Below, piece after piece: positions 1 through 9,818 of a DNA stretch of 64,000 nucleotides (its first letter is position 1; each line of letters starts with the position of its first letter). A model generated the notes under the pieces. That model was not told the origin of the DNA. It saw only the letters and a program-made list of their open reading frames with translations, and did not search any database. The stretch spans positions 2,852,001 to 2,916,000 of the forward strand of contig NZ_JQLI01000001.1 in assembly GCF_000744095.1 (NCBI RefSeq), read 5' to 3'. The stretch is from Cupriavidus necator A5-1. Its GTDB lineage: Bacteria; Pseudomonadota; Gammaproteobacteria; Burkholderiales; Burkholderiaceae. The position numbers and the translations under genes were made by a program.

Positions 1-402
1 CGAGACATTGACGTCGATGTTCGATGAGCCGTCGAGCGGGTCGAACACCAGCAGGTACTTGCCGCGCGGGTAGCACTCGGGAATCTGGTACGGCTCGGCC
101 ATTTCCTCCGAGGCCATGCCGGCCAGGTGGCCGCCCCACTCGTTGACGCGCAGAAAAGCCTCGTTGCTCAGTACGTCGAGCTTCTGCTGGATCTCGCCCT
201 GCACGTTGACGGCGGTGCCATCCTCGCTACCGGCTCGGCCGTGCAGGCCGCCCAGCGCACCGAAGGCAACGGCGCGCGCAATCTCCTTGCAGGCCATGGC
301 AACGTTGAGGATCAGGCCGTTGAAGCCGCCGCTGGCGTCCGGATAGCGGCGGCGCTCCTCGATCAGGAACTGCGTCAGGGTCATCCTCTGGACTTCTGGC
401 AT
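1..402 (-). CDS. cbbF: Class I fructose-1,6-bisphosphatase, N-terminal part (cut by window edge)
   Basis: Hydrolyses fructose-1,6-bisphosphate (and often sedoheptulose-1,7-bisphosphate) in the cytosol during the regenerative phase of the Calvin cycle. The 134 visible residues start [19 protein letters not shown] and include [21 protein letters not shown] and, near the left edge, the family phosphate/metal motif [15 protein letters not shown]. The ATG at 402 has a purine-rich ribosome site (aagaggaga) in front of it. It is the last visible gene of the operon, 51 bases after cbbE. The C-terminal two thirds lie outside the window. The symbol rests on the operon context; a housekeeping fbp would look the same from this fragment alone. 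Confidence 0.93.
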   Translation of the reverse strand, partial: MPEVQRMTLTQFLIEERRRYPDASGGFNGLILNVAMACKEIARAVAFGALGGLHGRAGSEDGTAVNVQGEIQQKLDVLSNEAFLRVNEWGGHLAGMASEEMAEPYQIPECYPRGKYLLVFDPLDGSSNIDVNVS

Positions 403-453
403 GACAGGTCTCCTCTTGATTTGCTGTGTGTTCTTGTGTGGCGCTGGTGCGGG

Positions 454-1179
454 CTAGGTGTACGTGGCGGCCCCGCGCAGGCGGCGCAGGATGCCCCGGT
501 AGCCGCCGTCGGCATCCGGCGCGCCAAACACGCCGCTGCCGGCGACGAAGGTGTCGGCGCCCGCGCGGGCGATCGCGGCAATGTTGTCGGCCTTGACGCC
601 GCCGTCGATCTCCAGCCAGACAGGCCAGCCGCCGGCCTCCTGCTGCCGGTCGATGCGCGCGCGTACCTGGCGCAGCTTGTCCAGCACGCCGGGGATGAAC
701 GCCTGGCCGCCGAAGCCAGGGTTGACGCTCATCAGCAGCACCAGGTCGAGCTGGCCCAGCGTATGGTCCAGCCAGCCCAGCGGCGTGGCCGGGTTCAGCA
801 CCAGGCCGGCCTTGCAGCCGTGGTCACGGATCAGGCCGATGGTGCGGTCCACATGCCGGCTCGCCTCCGGATGGAAGCTGATGATCCCTGCACCCGCCTT
901 GGCGAACAGCGGGATCAGCGCATCGACCGGCTCCACCATCAGGTGAACGTCGATGGGGATCGAAACGTGCGGCCGGATCGCCTCGCACACCAGCGGGCCG
1001 ATGGTCAGGTTGGGCACGTAGTGGTTGTCCATCACGTCGAAGTGCACGAGGTCGGCGCCGGCTGCCTCGATCGCGCGCACCTCCTCGCCCAGCCTCGCGA
1101 AGTCGGCGGACAGGATGGAGGGCGCCAGGCGGATGGCGCGCTGGCGGCCGTGGCCGGTGTCATGGTCGGTGGCGTGCAT
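454..1179 (-). CDS. cbbE: Ribulose-5-phosphate 3-epimerase
   Basis: Interconverts ribulose-5-phosphate and xylulose-5-phosphate; in this operon it feeds pentose phosphates back to the CO2 acceptor. The 241-residue TIM barrel shows the family landmarks in order: [16 protein letters not shown], the metal/catalytic strand [22 protein letters not shown], the NPATPL and [14 protein letters not shown] segments with the phosphate loop, EIDGGV with the second catalytic Asp, and VAGSGVFG. The ATG at 1179 sits one base past the cbbY stop codon, so translation is probably coupled. A longer open frame runs upstream inside cbbY, but it has no family similarity, so I start at the ATG giving [11 protein letters not shown]. 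Confidence 0.95.
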   Translation of the reverse strand: MHATDHDTGHGRQRAIRLAPSILSADFARLGEEVRAIEAAGADLVHFDVMDNHYVPNLTIGPLVCEAIRPHVSIPIDVHLMVEPVDALIPLFAKAGAGIISFHPEASRHVDRTIGLIRDHGCKAGLVLNPATPLGWLDHTLGQLDLVLLMSVNPGFGGQAFIPGVLDKLRQVRARIDRQQEAGGWPVWLEIDGGVKADNIAAIARAGADTFVAGSGVFGAPDADGGYRGILRRLRGAATYT

Positions 1180-1180
1180 A

Positions 1181-1945
1181 TCAGGCTGCCTCGAACAGGG
1201 TGCCGCGATGCCAGCGGCGCAGTGCGGCCAGGTCGGCCCAGCGGTGGTCCGCGCCGGGCAGGTGCTGCGGAATCGGCTGCTCCGGGTCGCCCAGGTGCGG
1301 CAGCACCAGCAGCGCGCCGTCAAAACGGTCCTGCGCGGTGTAGGCGGTGGGCGTGACCACGGTGGGGATGCCGGCCGCCTGCGCGGCGCGCAGTCCGTTC
1401 TCCGAATCCTCGATAGCCAGGCAGTCGCCGGCCGCCAGGCCGAGCCGGTCCAGCACGGCCAGGTAGACATCCGGGGCCGGCTTCTTGACCGCGGTGGTGC
1501 CGGCGTCGCAGATGGCGGCAAAGCGCTCGCGCCAGCCGGCACCCAACGGCGCCTGCAACAGCGCATCGAGATTGACCGGCGTGGTGGTGGTGGCGATGGC
1601 AATGGGCATGCCGGCGCGGCCGGCCTCCTCGATCAGGCGGGCAATGCCCGGCCGCAGCGGCAGCCGGCCGCTGCTGACGCGTTCGGCATAGTGGCGGGTC
1701 TTGATGGCATGCACGGCGTCGATCGTTTCCTTGACCTTGCAGCCGCGGGCTTCTTCCGGGTCGACCATGCGCCAGTAGTGCGTCAAACGCTCCTTGCCGC
1801 CGGCCACCCTGAGCAGGCGCGTGTAGAGCGCCTCATCCCAGCACCAGTCGAGGCCGACTTCGCCAAAGGCGGCATTGAAGGCCTGGAGGTGGGCGGTCTC
1901 GGTATCGGCAAGCGTGCCGTCGACATCGAAGATCAGGGCTTGCAT
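1181..1945 (-). CDS. cbbY: CbbY, HAD-family sugar phosphatase
   Basis: A 254-residue HAD hydrolase. In the family CbbY dephosphorylates xylulose-1,5-bisphosphate, a misfire product that inhibits RubisCO. Visible motifs are the nucleophile loop [12 protein letters not shown] (HAD motif I) at the N-terminus, the motif II region [11 protein letters not shown], lysine in [10 protein letters not shown] (motif III), and [15 protein letters not shown] (motif IV). The helical cap lies between motifs I and II (roughly residues 15-85). It starts 3 bases after cbbX and its stop almost touches the cbbE start, which fits one cotranscribed operon. A general beta-phosphoglucomutase-like phosphatase is the only other reading, and position decides against it. 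Confidence 0.94.
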   Translation of the reverse strand: MQALIFDVDGTLADTETAHLQAFNAAFGEVGLDWCWDEALYTRLLRVAGGKERLTHYWRMVDPEEARGCKVKETIDAVHAIKTRHYAERVSSGRLPLRPGIARLIEEAGRAGMPIAIATTTTPVNLDALLQAPLGAGWRERFAAICDAGTTAVKKPAPDVYLAVLDRLGLAAGDCLAIEDSENGLRAAQAAGIPTVVTPTAYTAQDRFDGALLVLPHLGDPEQPIPQHLPGADHRWADLAALRRWHRGTLFEAA

Positions 1946-1948
1946 GGC

Positions 1949-2890
1949 TTACTCCCTCGCCGAGGCCTGCGTAGCCGGTGCGGCCGGTGCAAACACGCGA
2001 CTGGCAAGCAGATCGGCGGCGGTAATGGTGGTCAGAGTCTGGTCGTCGACGACCGTGCCGGCATCGTCCAGCAGGCGCGAGGCATGGCGCAGCCGCGCGC
2101 GGTCCAGCGCATTGCGCACGCTGCGGGCATTGGCGAAATGCGGTTGCGCCATGCGCCGGGCCAGGTAGTCGGCAAAGACGGCCCGGCTTTCATCGTCGAA
2201 GCGGTACTGCATCTCGCCCAGCATCAGTTCGGCGATCTGGCGCAGCTCGTCCAGCTGGTAGTCGGGGAAGTCGATATGGTGGGCAACGCGCGACGACATG
2301 CCAGGATTCGATTCGAAGAAGCGGTCCATGCGGTCCTTGTAGCCGGCCAGGATCACCACCAGGTCTTCGCGGTTGTTCTCCATTACCTGCAGCAGGATCT
2401 CGATGGCCTCCTGGCCATAGTCGCGTTCGTTCTCCGGGCGGTAGAGGTAGTAGGCCTCGTCGATGAAGAGCACCCCGCCCATGGCCTTCTTCAGGATCTC
2501 CTTGGTCTTGGGCGCGGTATGGCCGATGTACTGGCCGACCAGGTCGTCGCGCGTCACGGCCACCAGGTGGCCGCGCCGCACGTAGCCGAGCTGGTGCAGG
2601 ATCTGCGCCATGCGCATGGCGACGGTGGTCTTGCCGGTGCCTGGATTGCCGGTGAAGCACATATGCAGGCTGGGTGCCCCCGCGCTGAAGCCGCGCGCGG
2701 CGCGCAGCTTGTCCACCAGCAGCAATGCGGCGATATCGCGGATGCGCGCTTTCACCGGCGCCAGCCCGATCAGCTCGCGGTCGAGCTGGGCCAGCAGCTC
2801 GGTGATGCCCGAGCTGACCAGCGATTCGGTCAGCGATCCGGCCAAAGCAGCGGGCGGCTGCAGCAGTGCGCTCGTTTCGGGTGCGGACAT
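1949..2890 (-). CDS. cbbX: CbbX, AAA+ RubisCO activase (red type)
   Basis: Hexameric ATPase that remodels red-type (form IC/ID) RubisCO to release bound inhibitory sugar phosphates. The 313-residue protein shows Walker [17 protein letters not shown], a pore-loop region around [16 protein letters not shown], Walker [13 protein letters not shown], sensor 1 [14 protein letters not shown], and an arginine-rich sensor 2 helix [17 protein letters not shown] chose the ATG at 2890 ([11 protein letters not shown]), because the open frame upstream encodes no conserved sequence and the known proteins are about this length. It lies directly after cbbS, as in other form IC operons; the 131-base space to cbbS is the widest gap within the operon. 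Confidence 0.95.
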   Translation of the reverse strand: MSAPETSALLQPPAALAGSLTESLVSSGITELLAQLDRELIGLAPVKARIRDIAALLLVDKLRAARGFSAGAPSLHMCFTGNPGTGKTTVAMRMAQILHQLGYVRRGHLVAVTRDDLVGQYIGHTAPKTKEILKKAMGGVLFIDEAYYLYRPENERDYGQEAIEILLQVMENNREDLVVILAGYKDRMDRFFESNPGMSSRVAHHIDFPDYQLDELRQIAELMLGEMQYRFDDESRAVFADYLARRMAQPHFANARSVRNALDRARLRHASRLLDDAGTVVDDQTLTTITAADLLASRVFAPAAPATQASARE

Positions 2891-3021
2891 GGCAAGCTCC
2901 GTGAAGATCGATCGATTCGATGAATTCGGGGCGCAGCTTCCCCGCGGTGCGCGGCCGTCAGGCGGCGCAGCCGTGGGATGGCACACCAACGAAATTGCCG
3001 GCAGCAGCGCTGCGCAGCGGC

Positions 3022-3453
3022 TCAGTCGATGCCGCGGTAGCGACTACCTTCCGGCCTCGCCTGCACGGCGTAGCTCTCGATCGAGTAGCGCATCGTGCGG
3101 CCGGGTTCCTCCTGCCGCACCAGGCGGAAGCCGGGTTCGTCGGCGGGACGATTGACGATGAAGGACATCACCACCGACTCCACCGTATGGGTCGAATCGA
3201 AGGCCGTGACGCGGATGTAGTGGTTGGGGAAAGTGCTGCGCGCGTTGTTGATTTCCATCAGGATGCCGGCTGCATCGCGCAGGTCGAACATCGGCAGGCC
3301 GAACATCTCCCAATAGGTGTTGCGCGGGTGCGGGTCGTCGGTGTATTCGATGCCGACCGCCCAGCCCTTGCCGAGGCAGTATTCGAGCTGGCTGGTGATC
3401 TGCGCGTCGGTAAGGTCGGGCAGGAAGGAGAAAGTGCCTTGGGTAATACGCAT
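3022..3453 (-). CDS. cbbS: RubisCO small subunit, form IC
   Basis: Caps the L8 core of form I RubisCO and tunes catalysis and assembly. It is 143 residues, starts [16 protein letters not shown], and carries the small-subunit signature [18 protein letters not shown]. The extended C-terminal segment ([20 protein letters not shown] and beyond) is typical of red-type small subunits, which form an extra hairpin in the solvent channel. The chain runs about four residues past the RPEGSRY end I remember for C. necator (RGID is added). A gagagga ribosome site precedes the ATG. The gene starts 46 bases after cbbL ends. Confidence 0.97.
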   Translation of the reverse strand: MRITQGTFSFLPDLTDAQITSQLEYCLGKGWAVGIEYTDDPHPRNTYWEMFGLPMFDLRDAAGILMEINNARSTFPNHYIRVTAFDSTHTVESVVMSFIVNRPADEPGFRLVRQEEPGRTMRYSIESYAVQARPEGSRYRGID

Positions 3454-3499
3454 GATGTCCTCTCGTTCTCTGGTTTCGCTGTGGTAGCTCGCGCCTGGC

Positions 3500-5035
<1,536 letters not shown>

Positions 5036-5040
5036 TCAGA

Positions 5041-5075
5041 TATTCTTAGCCCCTGTATAAGCAATCCCTTAAGTG
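5041..5075. promoter_or_regulatory. Probable CbbR operator between cbbL and cbbR
   Basis: The spacer carries the inverted repeat CTTA-N9-TAAG (5045-5061) followed by CTTAAG (5068-5073), so two TAAG half-sites on one face read against CTTA. LysR-type regulators bind T-N11-A palindromes of this sort, and CbbR is known to bind the cbbR/cbbL spacer in related bacteria. The element lies about 55 bases upstream of the cbbR ATG and just upstream of the cbbL -35 box, so it could serve activation of cbbL and autoregulation of cbbR. The exact footprint is inferred. Confidence 0.6.
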
Positions 5076-5126
5076 CGATCCAAGCCGCACATCAAGGGAA
5101 GCGCCCAAAGCCCGCCCCCACTGCCC

Positions 5127-6077
5127 ATGTCCTTCCTGCGCGCCCTCACCCTTCGCCAGTTGCAGATCTTCGTCACGGTGGCCAGGCACGCCAGCTTCGT
5201 GCGCGCGGCCGAGGAGTTGCACCTGACCCAGCCGGCGGTCTCGATGCAGGTCAAGCAGCTGGAATCCGTGGTGGGCCTGGCGCTGTTCGAGCGGGTCAGG
5301 GGGCAGCTCACGCTGACCGAGCCCGGGGATCGCCTGCTGCACCATGCCTCGCGGATCCTCGGCGAGGTGAGGGACGCTGAGGAAGGACTGCAGGCAGTCA
5401 AGGACGTTGAGCAAGGCTCGATTACGATCGGGCTGATCAGCACGGCGAAGTACTTCGCGCCCAAGCTGCTCGCCGGTTTCACGGCGCTGCACCCCGGCTT
5501 GGACCTGCGCATTGCCGAAGGCAATCGTGAGACGCTGCTGCAACTGCTGCAGGACAATGCGATCGACCTGGCGCTGATGGGCCGTCCGCCGCGCGAGCTG
5601 GACGCCGTGTCGGAGCCCATCGCCGCGCATCCGTACGTGCTGGTTGCGTCAACGCGCCATCCACTGCACGGCGAGAAGGGCTTCGACCTGCAGGAACTCC
5701 GTCACGAGACCTTCCTGCTGCGCGAACCGGGCTCAGGTACCCGGACCGTGGCGGAGTTCATGTTCAGGGACCACCTGTTCGCGCCGGCCAAGGTCATCAC
5801 GCTGGGCAGCAACGAGACCATAAAGCAGGCAGTGATGGCGGGCATGGGTATCAGCCTGTTGTCGCTGCACACGCTGTCTCTGGAACTGCGCACCGGCGAG
5901 ATCGCGCTGCTGGACGTGACGGGCACGCCGATCGAGCGCATCTGGCATGTGGCGCATATGGCAAGCAAGCGGCTGTCTCCCGCCAGCGAGAGCTGTCGCG
6001 CCTACCTGCTCGAACACACCGCGGAGTTCCTGGGGAAGGAATATGCCGGGCTGCTGCCCGGACGGCGTGTGGCCTGA
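5127..6077 (+). CDS. cbbR: CbbR, LysR-type regulator of the cbb operon
   Basis: Cytosolic transcription activator that senses metabolites (phosphoenolpyruvate in C. necator) and switches on the Calvin operon. The 316-residue protein has an N-terminal winged helix (LRQLQIFVTVARHASFVRAA then TQPAVSMQVKQLE, residues about 8-50) and a periplasmic-binding-like effector domain (ITIGLISTAKYFAPKLLAGF onward, about 90-300). I start at the ATG at 5127 giving MSFLRALTLRQLQ, because the 18 extra residues in the longer frame do not look conserved. Divergent from cbbL with a 166-base spacer. It is the only regulator in this operon's neighbourhood. Confidence 0.95.
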   Translation: MSFLRALTLRQLQIFVTVARHASFVRAAEELHLTQPAVSMQVKQLESVVGLALFERVRGQLTLTEPGDRLLHHASRILGEVRDAEEGLQAVKDVEQGSITIGLISTAKYFAPKLLAGFTALHPGLDLRIAEGNRETLLQLLQDNAIDLALMGRPPRELDAVSEPIAAHPYVLVASTRHPLHGEKGFDLQELRHETFLLREPGSGTRTVAEFMFRDHLFAPAKVITLGSNETIKQAVMAGMGISLLSLHTLSLELRTGEIALLDVTGTPIERIWHVAHMASKRLSPASESCRAYLLEHTAEFLGKEYAGLLPGRRVA

Positions 6078-6244
6078 GGCCAAGTGAGTTGGTCAGTGTT
6101 CGCAGGCAATCAGCCGCATTGCGTACGCTTGCGCCAATGGCTTGCTGCTTAGCACTGACGTTTGTCCCCAACCGGCCGTCGTGAAATCCTGGTTCCGGAA
6201 TATTCCTTCGCGACGGCCGATCAACAGGCTTGTGCAAGCAGGCT

Positions 6245-7264
6245 TCAATCCAGCGTGATGCCTTCGCGCTGGATCACAGCGCCCCAACTGGAATCCTCCT
6301 TCTCAATGCGCCTGGCGAAGTTCGCAGGGTCGACCATGACGACCTCGCCCTGCAGGCTCAAAGCGGCGCGTGCCTTGCCGTCATCAAGCACGCCACGCGT
6401 GATCGAATGGATTCGTTGCACGATCTGCGGCGGCGTGCCGGCCGGAGCAAGCATGCCGATCCAGAACGTCACGTTGAACGGCGTGATCCCGACCTCTTCC
6501 AACGTAGGCACTTCGGGCAACTGGGTCATCCGCTTCGATGCACTGATCGCGAGCGGTTTCAGCTTCCCTGCCTTGATTTGAGGAAGCGCAGTCCACGTGT
6601 CGAATGCCGCGTCCAGTTCGCCACTGACCACAGCCAGCTGCGCCTGCGCAGACGACTTGTACGGAATATGCGTGGTCTTGATCTTCGCCCTGTTGTTCAA
6701 CATGGCGAAGCTGAGATGCGCGATATTGCCCGGGCCTGCCGATCCGTAGCTGACTTTGCCAGGATGTTGCGAGGAGAAACGCACCAGGTCCGTTACCGAC
6801 CCTACCGAGTTCTTCTGGGACCATTCAGGATTCGCCACCAGAATAAAGGGTGCCTCCAGAACCAGCGTGACCGGCGTGAAATCCTTCGGCTTGTAGTTGC
6901 TTTTCTTGTAGACCTGATGGTTGATGGTGATGCTGCTGGAGTTCGTCAGCAACAAGGTATACCCATCCGGCGCCGCCCGGGCAGCCTCTGCCACGCCGAT
7001 CAGTCCATTGGCGCCCGCCTTGTTCTCCACGACCACCGGCTGGCCCAAGGACTTGCTGAGATGGTCGGAAACAATGCGCGCCACGGTGTCGGTGAATGAA
7101 CCCGCCGGGAACGGAACGATCATCCTGACTGGCCTGCTCGGCCAGTTTGCATCCTGGGCCGCGGCCGGACCGGAGATTGCGCAAAGCAAAACGCCTAGCG
7201 CCGCAGCCAATCTGAATTTGCCCGCGGATTGAACGCAGCGCGTCGCAAGTTTGAGTTCCTTCAT
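6245..7264 (-). CDS. Bug/TctC-family periplasmic solute-binding protein
   Basis: Extracytoplasmic solute receptor of the tripartite tricarboxylate family, abundant in Burkholderiales; most members bind small carboxylates and many have no dedicated transporter. The 339 residues begin with a signal peptide (hydrophobic AAALGVLLCAISGPAAAQ, cut around residue 36). The family core follows: PSRPVRMIVPFPAGSFTDT, QPVVVENKAGANGLIG, PDGYTLLLTNSS, YGSAGPGNIAHLS, VPYKSS-like IPYKSSAQAQ, and GKLKPLAIS. It is the last gene of the carboxylase operon, 45 bases after the CoA-transferase, so its ligand may be the free acid that the operon activates. No tctA/tctB genes lie nearby. Confidence 0.92.
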   Translation of the reverse strand: MKELKLATRCVQSAGKFRLAAALGVLLCAISGPAAAQDANWPSRPVRMIVPFPAGSFTDTVARIVSDHLSKSLGQPVVVENKAGANGLIGVAEAARAAPDGYTLLLTNSSSITINHQVYKKSNYKPKDFTPVTLVLEAPFILVANPEWSQKNSVGSVTDLVRFSSQHPGKVSYGSAGPGNIAHLSFAMLNNRAKIKTTHIPYKSSAQAQLAVVSGELDAAFDTWTALPQIKAGKLKPLAISASKRMTQLPEVPTLEEVGITPFNVTFWIGMLAPAGTPPQIVQRIHSITRGVLDDGKARAALSLQGEVVMVDPANFARRIEKEDSSWGAVIQREGITLD

Positions 7265-7309
7265 GTCGTCTCCTGATCGTCGTTAGTCGTATTCGAAACA
7301 CAAGCTGGC

Positions 7310-9781
7310 TTACGGCATCTCTCTCGAGTGCCTGGGCTTCGCCGTCTTGCCGGTGATGCCCCGTTGCTCCAGGTCGGCAATCTGCGCCGCGCTCAATCCC
7401 AGCACGCGAGCCAGCACTTCCTCGTTGTGTTCGCCCAAGGTCGGCGCGACCTTGCGGATGGGCATGGGGTGGATGCCAGTGCGAAACCAGGCGGTGCTGG
7501 CCGTGTAGCTGCCGATGTGGGCGCGCTCGACTTCGCGCCAGAAGCCCCGCGCGCGCAGGTGGGGATCCTGCAGGACTTGCGCCATGGTTCGCACCACGCC
7601 CGCAGCAACGCCGACCTGTTGCAACAGGCGCATCGCATCTTCCGGGTCTCGATCCACGCACCAGGCGGAGATCGCCGTGTCGATCCTGTCCTGATGCGCT
7701 CGACGCCCCGACGCTCGCGCAAGCAGCGCATCGGCGGCGAGGTCCGCCCTTCCGATCACACGACACAGGGCGGTCCAATGCGCGTCGGTAACAGTCAGGA
7801 TGATCCACGCGTCTTCGCCCGCGCAGCGGAAACACCCGTGCGGGACATGCATTGGATGACGATTTCCCTGGCGAGGCGAGACGGTTCCGTGGACAGACTG
7901 CTCCAGGATGAACGGCGCCGCCATCGGCAACATGGCCTCCACTTGCGACAGGTTGACATGTCGGCCCGCGCCGGTGGCTTGCTGCTCGAACAGTGCCAAC
8001 AACATCGCGGCCCCTGCATTCAAGCCGCCAATCGGATCGCCATAGGCATACGACGTCATGGCCGGCGGCCCCTCCGGGTGTCCGGTGTGAAGCGGAAGCC
8101 CACTGGCTTGCTCCAGCGTGCCGCCGTAGGCGCGCGTGTTGCTCCACGCGTTCCCCAGCCCGAATGCCGGCATCGACAGCATCACCAGCCGCTTGTTCAC
8201 GGCCCGCAGTGCTTCATAATCCAGGCCCAGCTTCGGCAGGACTTCCGCGGAGTAGTTCTCGATCACCGCATCCGCGCCCTCTACCAGCTGCAGAAGCAGC
8301 TGCTTCCCTTCGGGGCGCGTCAAGTCCAGGGTGATGCCCAGCTTGTTGCGGTTCATCAGGTTGAAGTTTGAGTTCTTCTCGTACAGCCGGTCCCGATAAA
8401 ACTCTTCCGTGAAGTTGGCACCGCGCCACCAGTCGGGATAGCCGGTACTCTCGACCTTGATGATTTCCGCGCCAAAATCGGCCAGGGTCCGGGAAGCGAG
8501 CGGCCCCGCCCAGCCCATCGTCAGGTCGATGACGCGGATCCCTCGCAGCGGCAACTGGTCAGTGGAAGTTCGCTGGCGCTGCCGACGGGGGCGGTGTGCC
8601 AGGCCCGAGGTCCGGTAGAGAGCATCATGCGCGCCCTTCGCCGGAGCCGTTCCCCCCAGCAACGGACCGGCCGCATCGAGGCGCAGCGGTACCACAGGGC
8701 CTTCGAAGGTCGCGCCTCCTGCAACCACCGGGATAAACGCGCTACGCTGCCGATGAACGTCCTGCCTGAGTAGTTCCTCCATCGTCGGCACGATGACAGT
8801 CGGATGCTTCTTCGCGCCGAGGATCTCGAACCACTCCTGAGCCGACCGGGTCAGGAACGCGCGTTCCAGCAGCGCGTCGATCTCGTCCGCACGGACCATG
8901 CGCTTTTGGCCGTTGGCGAAGCGAGGGTCGTCAGCCAGCTCCGGTTGCCCGATCGCCTCGCACAGCGCCTTCCACTGGGGCAGCGTGTGTGTGAAGATGC
9001 CGATCCACCCTGCCGCGGTCTGGTAGATCCCGGCTGGATGCGTGCCGCAGAACCGGTTAACGCCGAGACGCCTGAGCGGGTGGCGCTTGTCCGGGACCAT
9101 GCCGGCTTCCATTTCGACGACGCTGAGGATCGCCTCATGCGCGCTCAGCACGTAACTACGGCTGCCATCCTTTGCGCCGATCAGGCCTGCTACAGCCGCC
9201 GAAAACGCAGTCAACCCGAATACCACGGCAGTCTGCACGTCATGCGGCATGTGTGGCGGCCCATCCACCGGGCCGCTTCCATACACGGCACCGGCGAGGC
9301 TCCGGCACACGGCTTCCGCGCCTGCATACTGGCTGTAGGGTCCGCTCTCCCCGAACCAGGTAAGTACGACCTCGATCGGCTCGTTTTCCTGCTTGTCGCC
9401 GGTACTATCGGACCAGACAGGTTTGGCGGAGATGCCTGCGCCTGCCGCCAACGCTCGCGCATCCAGCACGACATCGCAGGTTCGCGCGAGTTGTGCCAAC
9501 CATGTGCTGTCCTCCGGGCTGTCGCCATCAGCCGTGACGCTGCGCTTGTTGGTGTTGAGCCACGCAAAGAGCGCGCTTGCAGGTGGCTCTGCCCCAGGGA
9601 CGCCGGCCATAGGCGGCATCTGCCGCCAGGCGTCACCCGCAGGACTTTCCACCTTGATGACTTCGGCACCGAAATCGGCGAACAACTTGCCCGCGTACGC
9701 AAGCGCCGGGCCAGTGCCGACTTCCAGCACGCGCAGGCCGCGCAACGCCAGTCGAGCCATGTCAGGACCATTCATCGTCAT
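7310..9781 (-). CDS. Double-domain CaiB/family III CoA-transferase
   Basis: Class III CoA-transferases move CoA between carboxylic acids through an aspartyl-CoA thioester. The usual family protein is about 400 residues; this one is 823 and holds two complete copies. The first spans roughly residues 10-395 (LRGLRVLEVGTGPALAYAGK, FADFGAEVIKVESPAGDAWR, HDVQTAVVFGLTA). The second spans 425-815 (LRGIRVIDLTMGWAGPLASR, FGAEIIKVESTGYPDWW, AYGDPIGGLNAG with the presumed catalytic Asp). Other organisms make two proteins that pair, so this is a natural fusion. The ATG at 9781 has aagagg in front; a longer frame overlaps the upstream gene and is unlikely. The substrate is unknown; the operon suggests an acid that is activated and then carboxylated. 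Confidence 0.88.
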   Translation of the reverse strand: MTMNGPDMARLALRGLRVLEVGTGPALAYAGKLFADFGAEVIKVESPAGDAWRQMPPMAGVPGAEPPASALFAWLNTNKRSVTADGDSPEDSTWLAQLARTCDVVLDARALAAGAGISAKPVWSDSTGDKQENEPIEVVLTWFGESGPYSQYAGAEAVCRSLAGAVYGSGPVDGPPHMPHDVQTAVVFGLTAFSAAVAGLIGAKDGSRSYVLSAHEAILSVVEMEAGMVPDKRHPLRRLGVNRFCGTHPAGIYQTAAGWIGIFTHTLPQWKALCEAIGQPELADDPRFANGQKRMVRADEIDALLERAFLTRSAQEWFEILGAKKHPTVIVPTMEELLRQDVHRQRSAFIPVVAGGATFEGPVVPLRLDAAGPLLGGTAPAKGAHDALYRTSGLAHRPRRQRQRTSTDQLPLRGIRVIDLTMGWAGPLASRTLADFGAEIIKVESTGYPDWWRGANFTEEFYRDRLYEKNSNFNLMNRNKLGITLDLTRPEGKQLLLQLVEGADAVIENYSAEVLPKLGLDYEALRAVNKRLVMLSMPAFGLGNAWSNTRAYGGTLEQASGLPLHTGHPEGPPAMTSYAYGDPIGGLNAGAAMLLALFEQQATGAGRHVNLSQVEAMLPMAAPFILEQSVHGTVSPRQGNRHPMHVPHGCFRCAGEDAWIILTVTDAHWTALCRVIGRADLAADALLARASGRRAHQDRIDTAISAWCVDRDPEDAMRLLQQVGVAAGVVRTMAQVLQDPHLRARGFWREVERAHIGSYTASTAWFRTGIHPMPIRKVAPTLGEHNEEVLARVLGLSAAQIADLEQRGITGKTAKPRHSREMP

Positions 9782-9818
9782 AGGAGCCTCTTGTATGTGG
9801 ACTGTCCAGGGCCAGGGT

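Noticed and set aside
127..2923. Long plus-strand frames (409 and 632 codons) across the cbb operon
   Set aside because: They are antisense to cbbF, cbbE, cbbY and cbbX, have the Gln/His/Arg-rich look of GC-rich shadows and contain no family motif.
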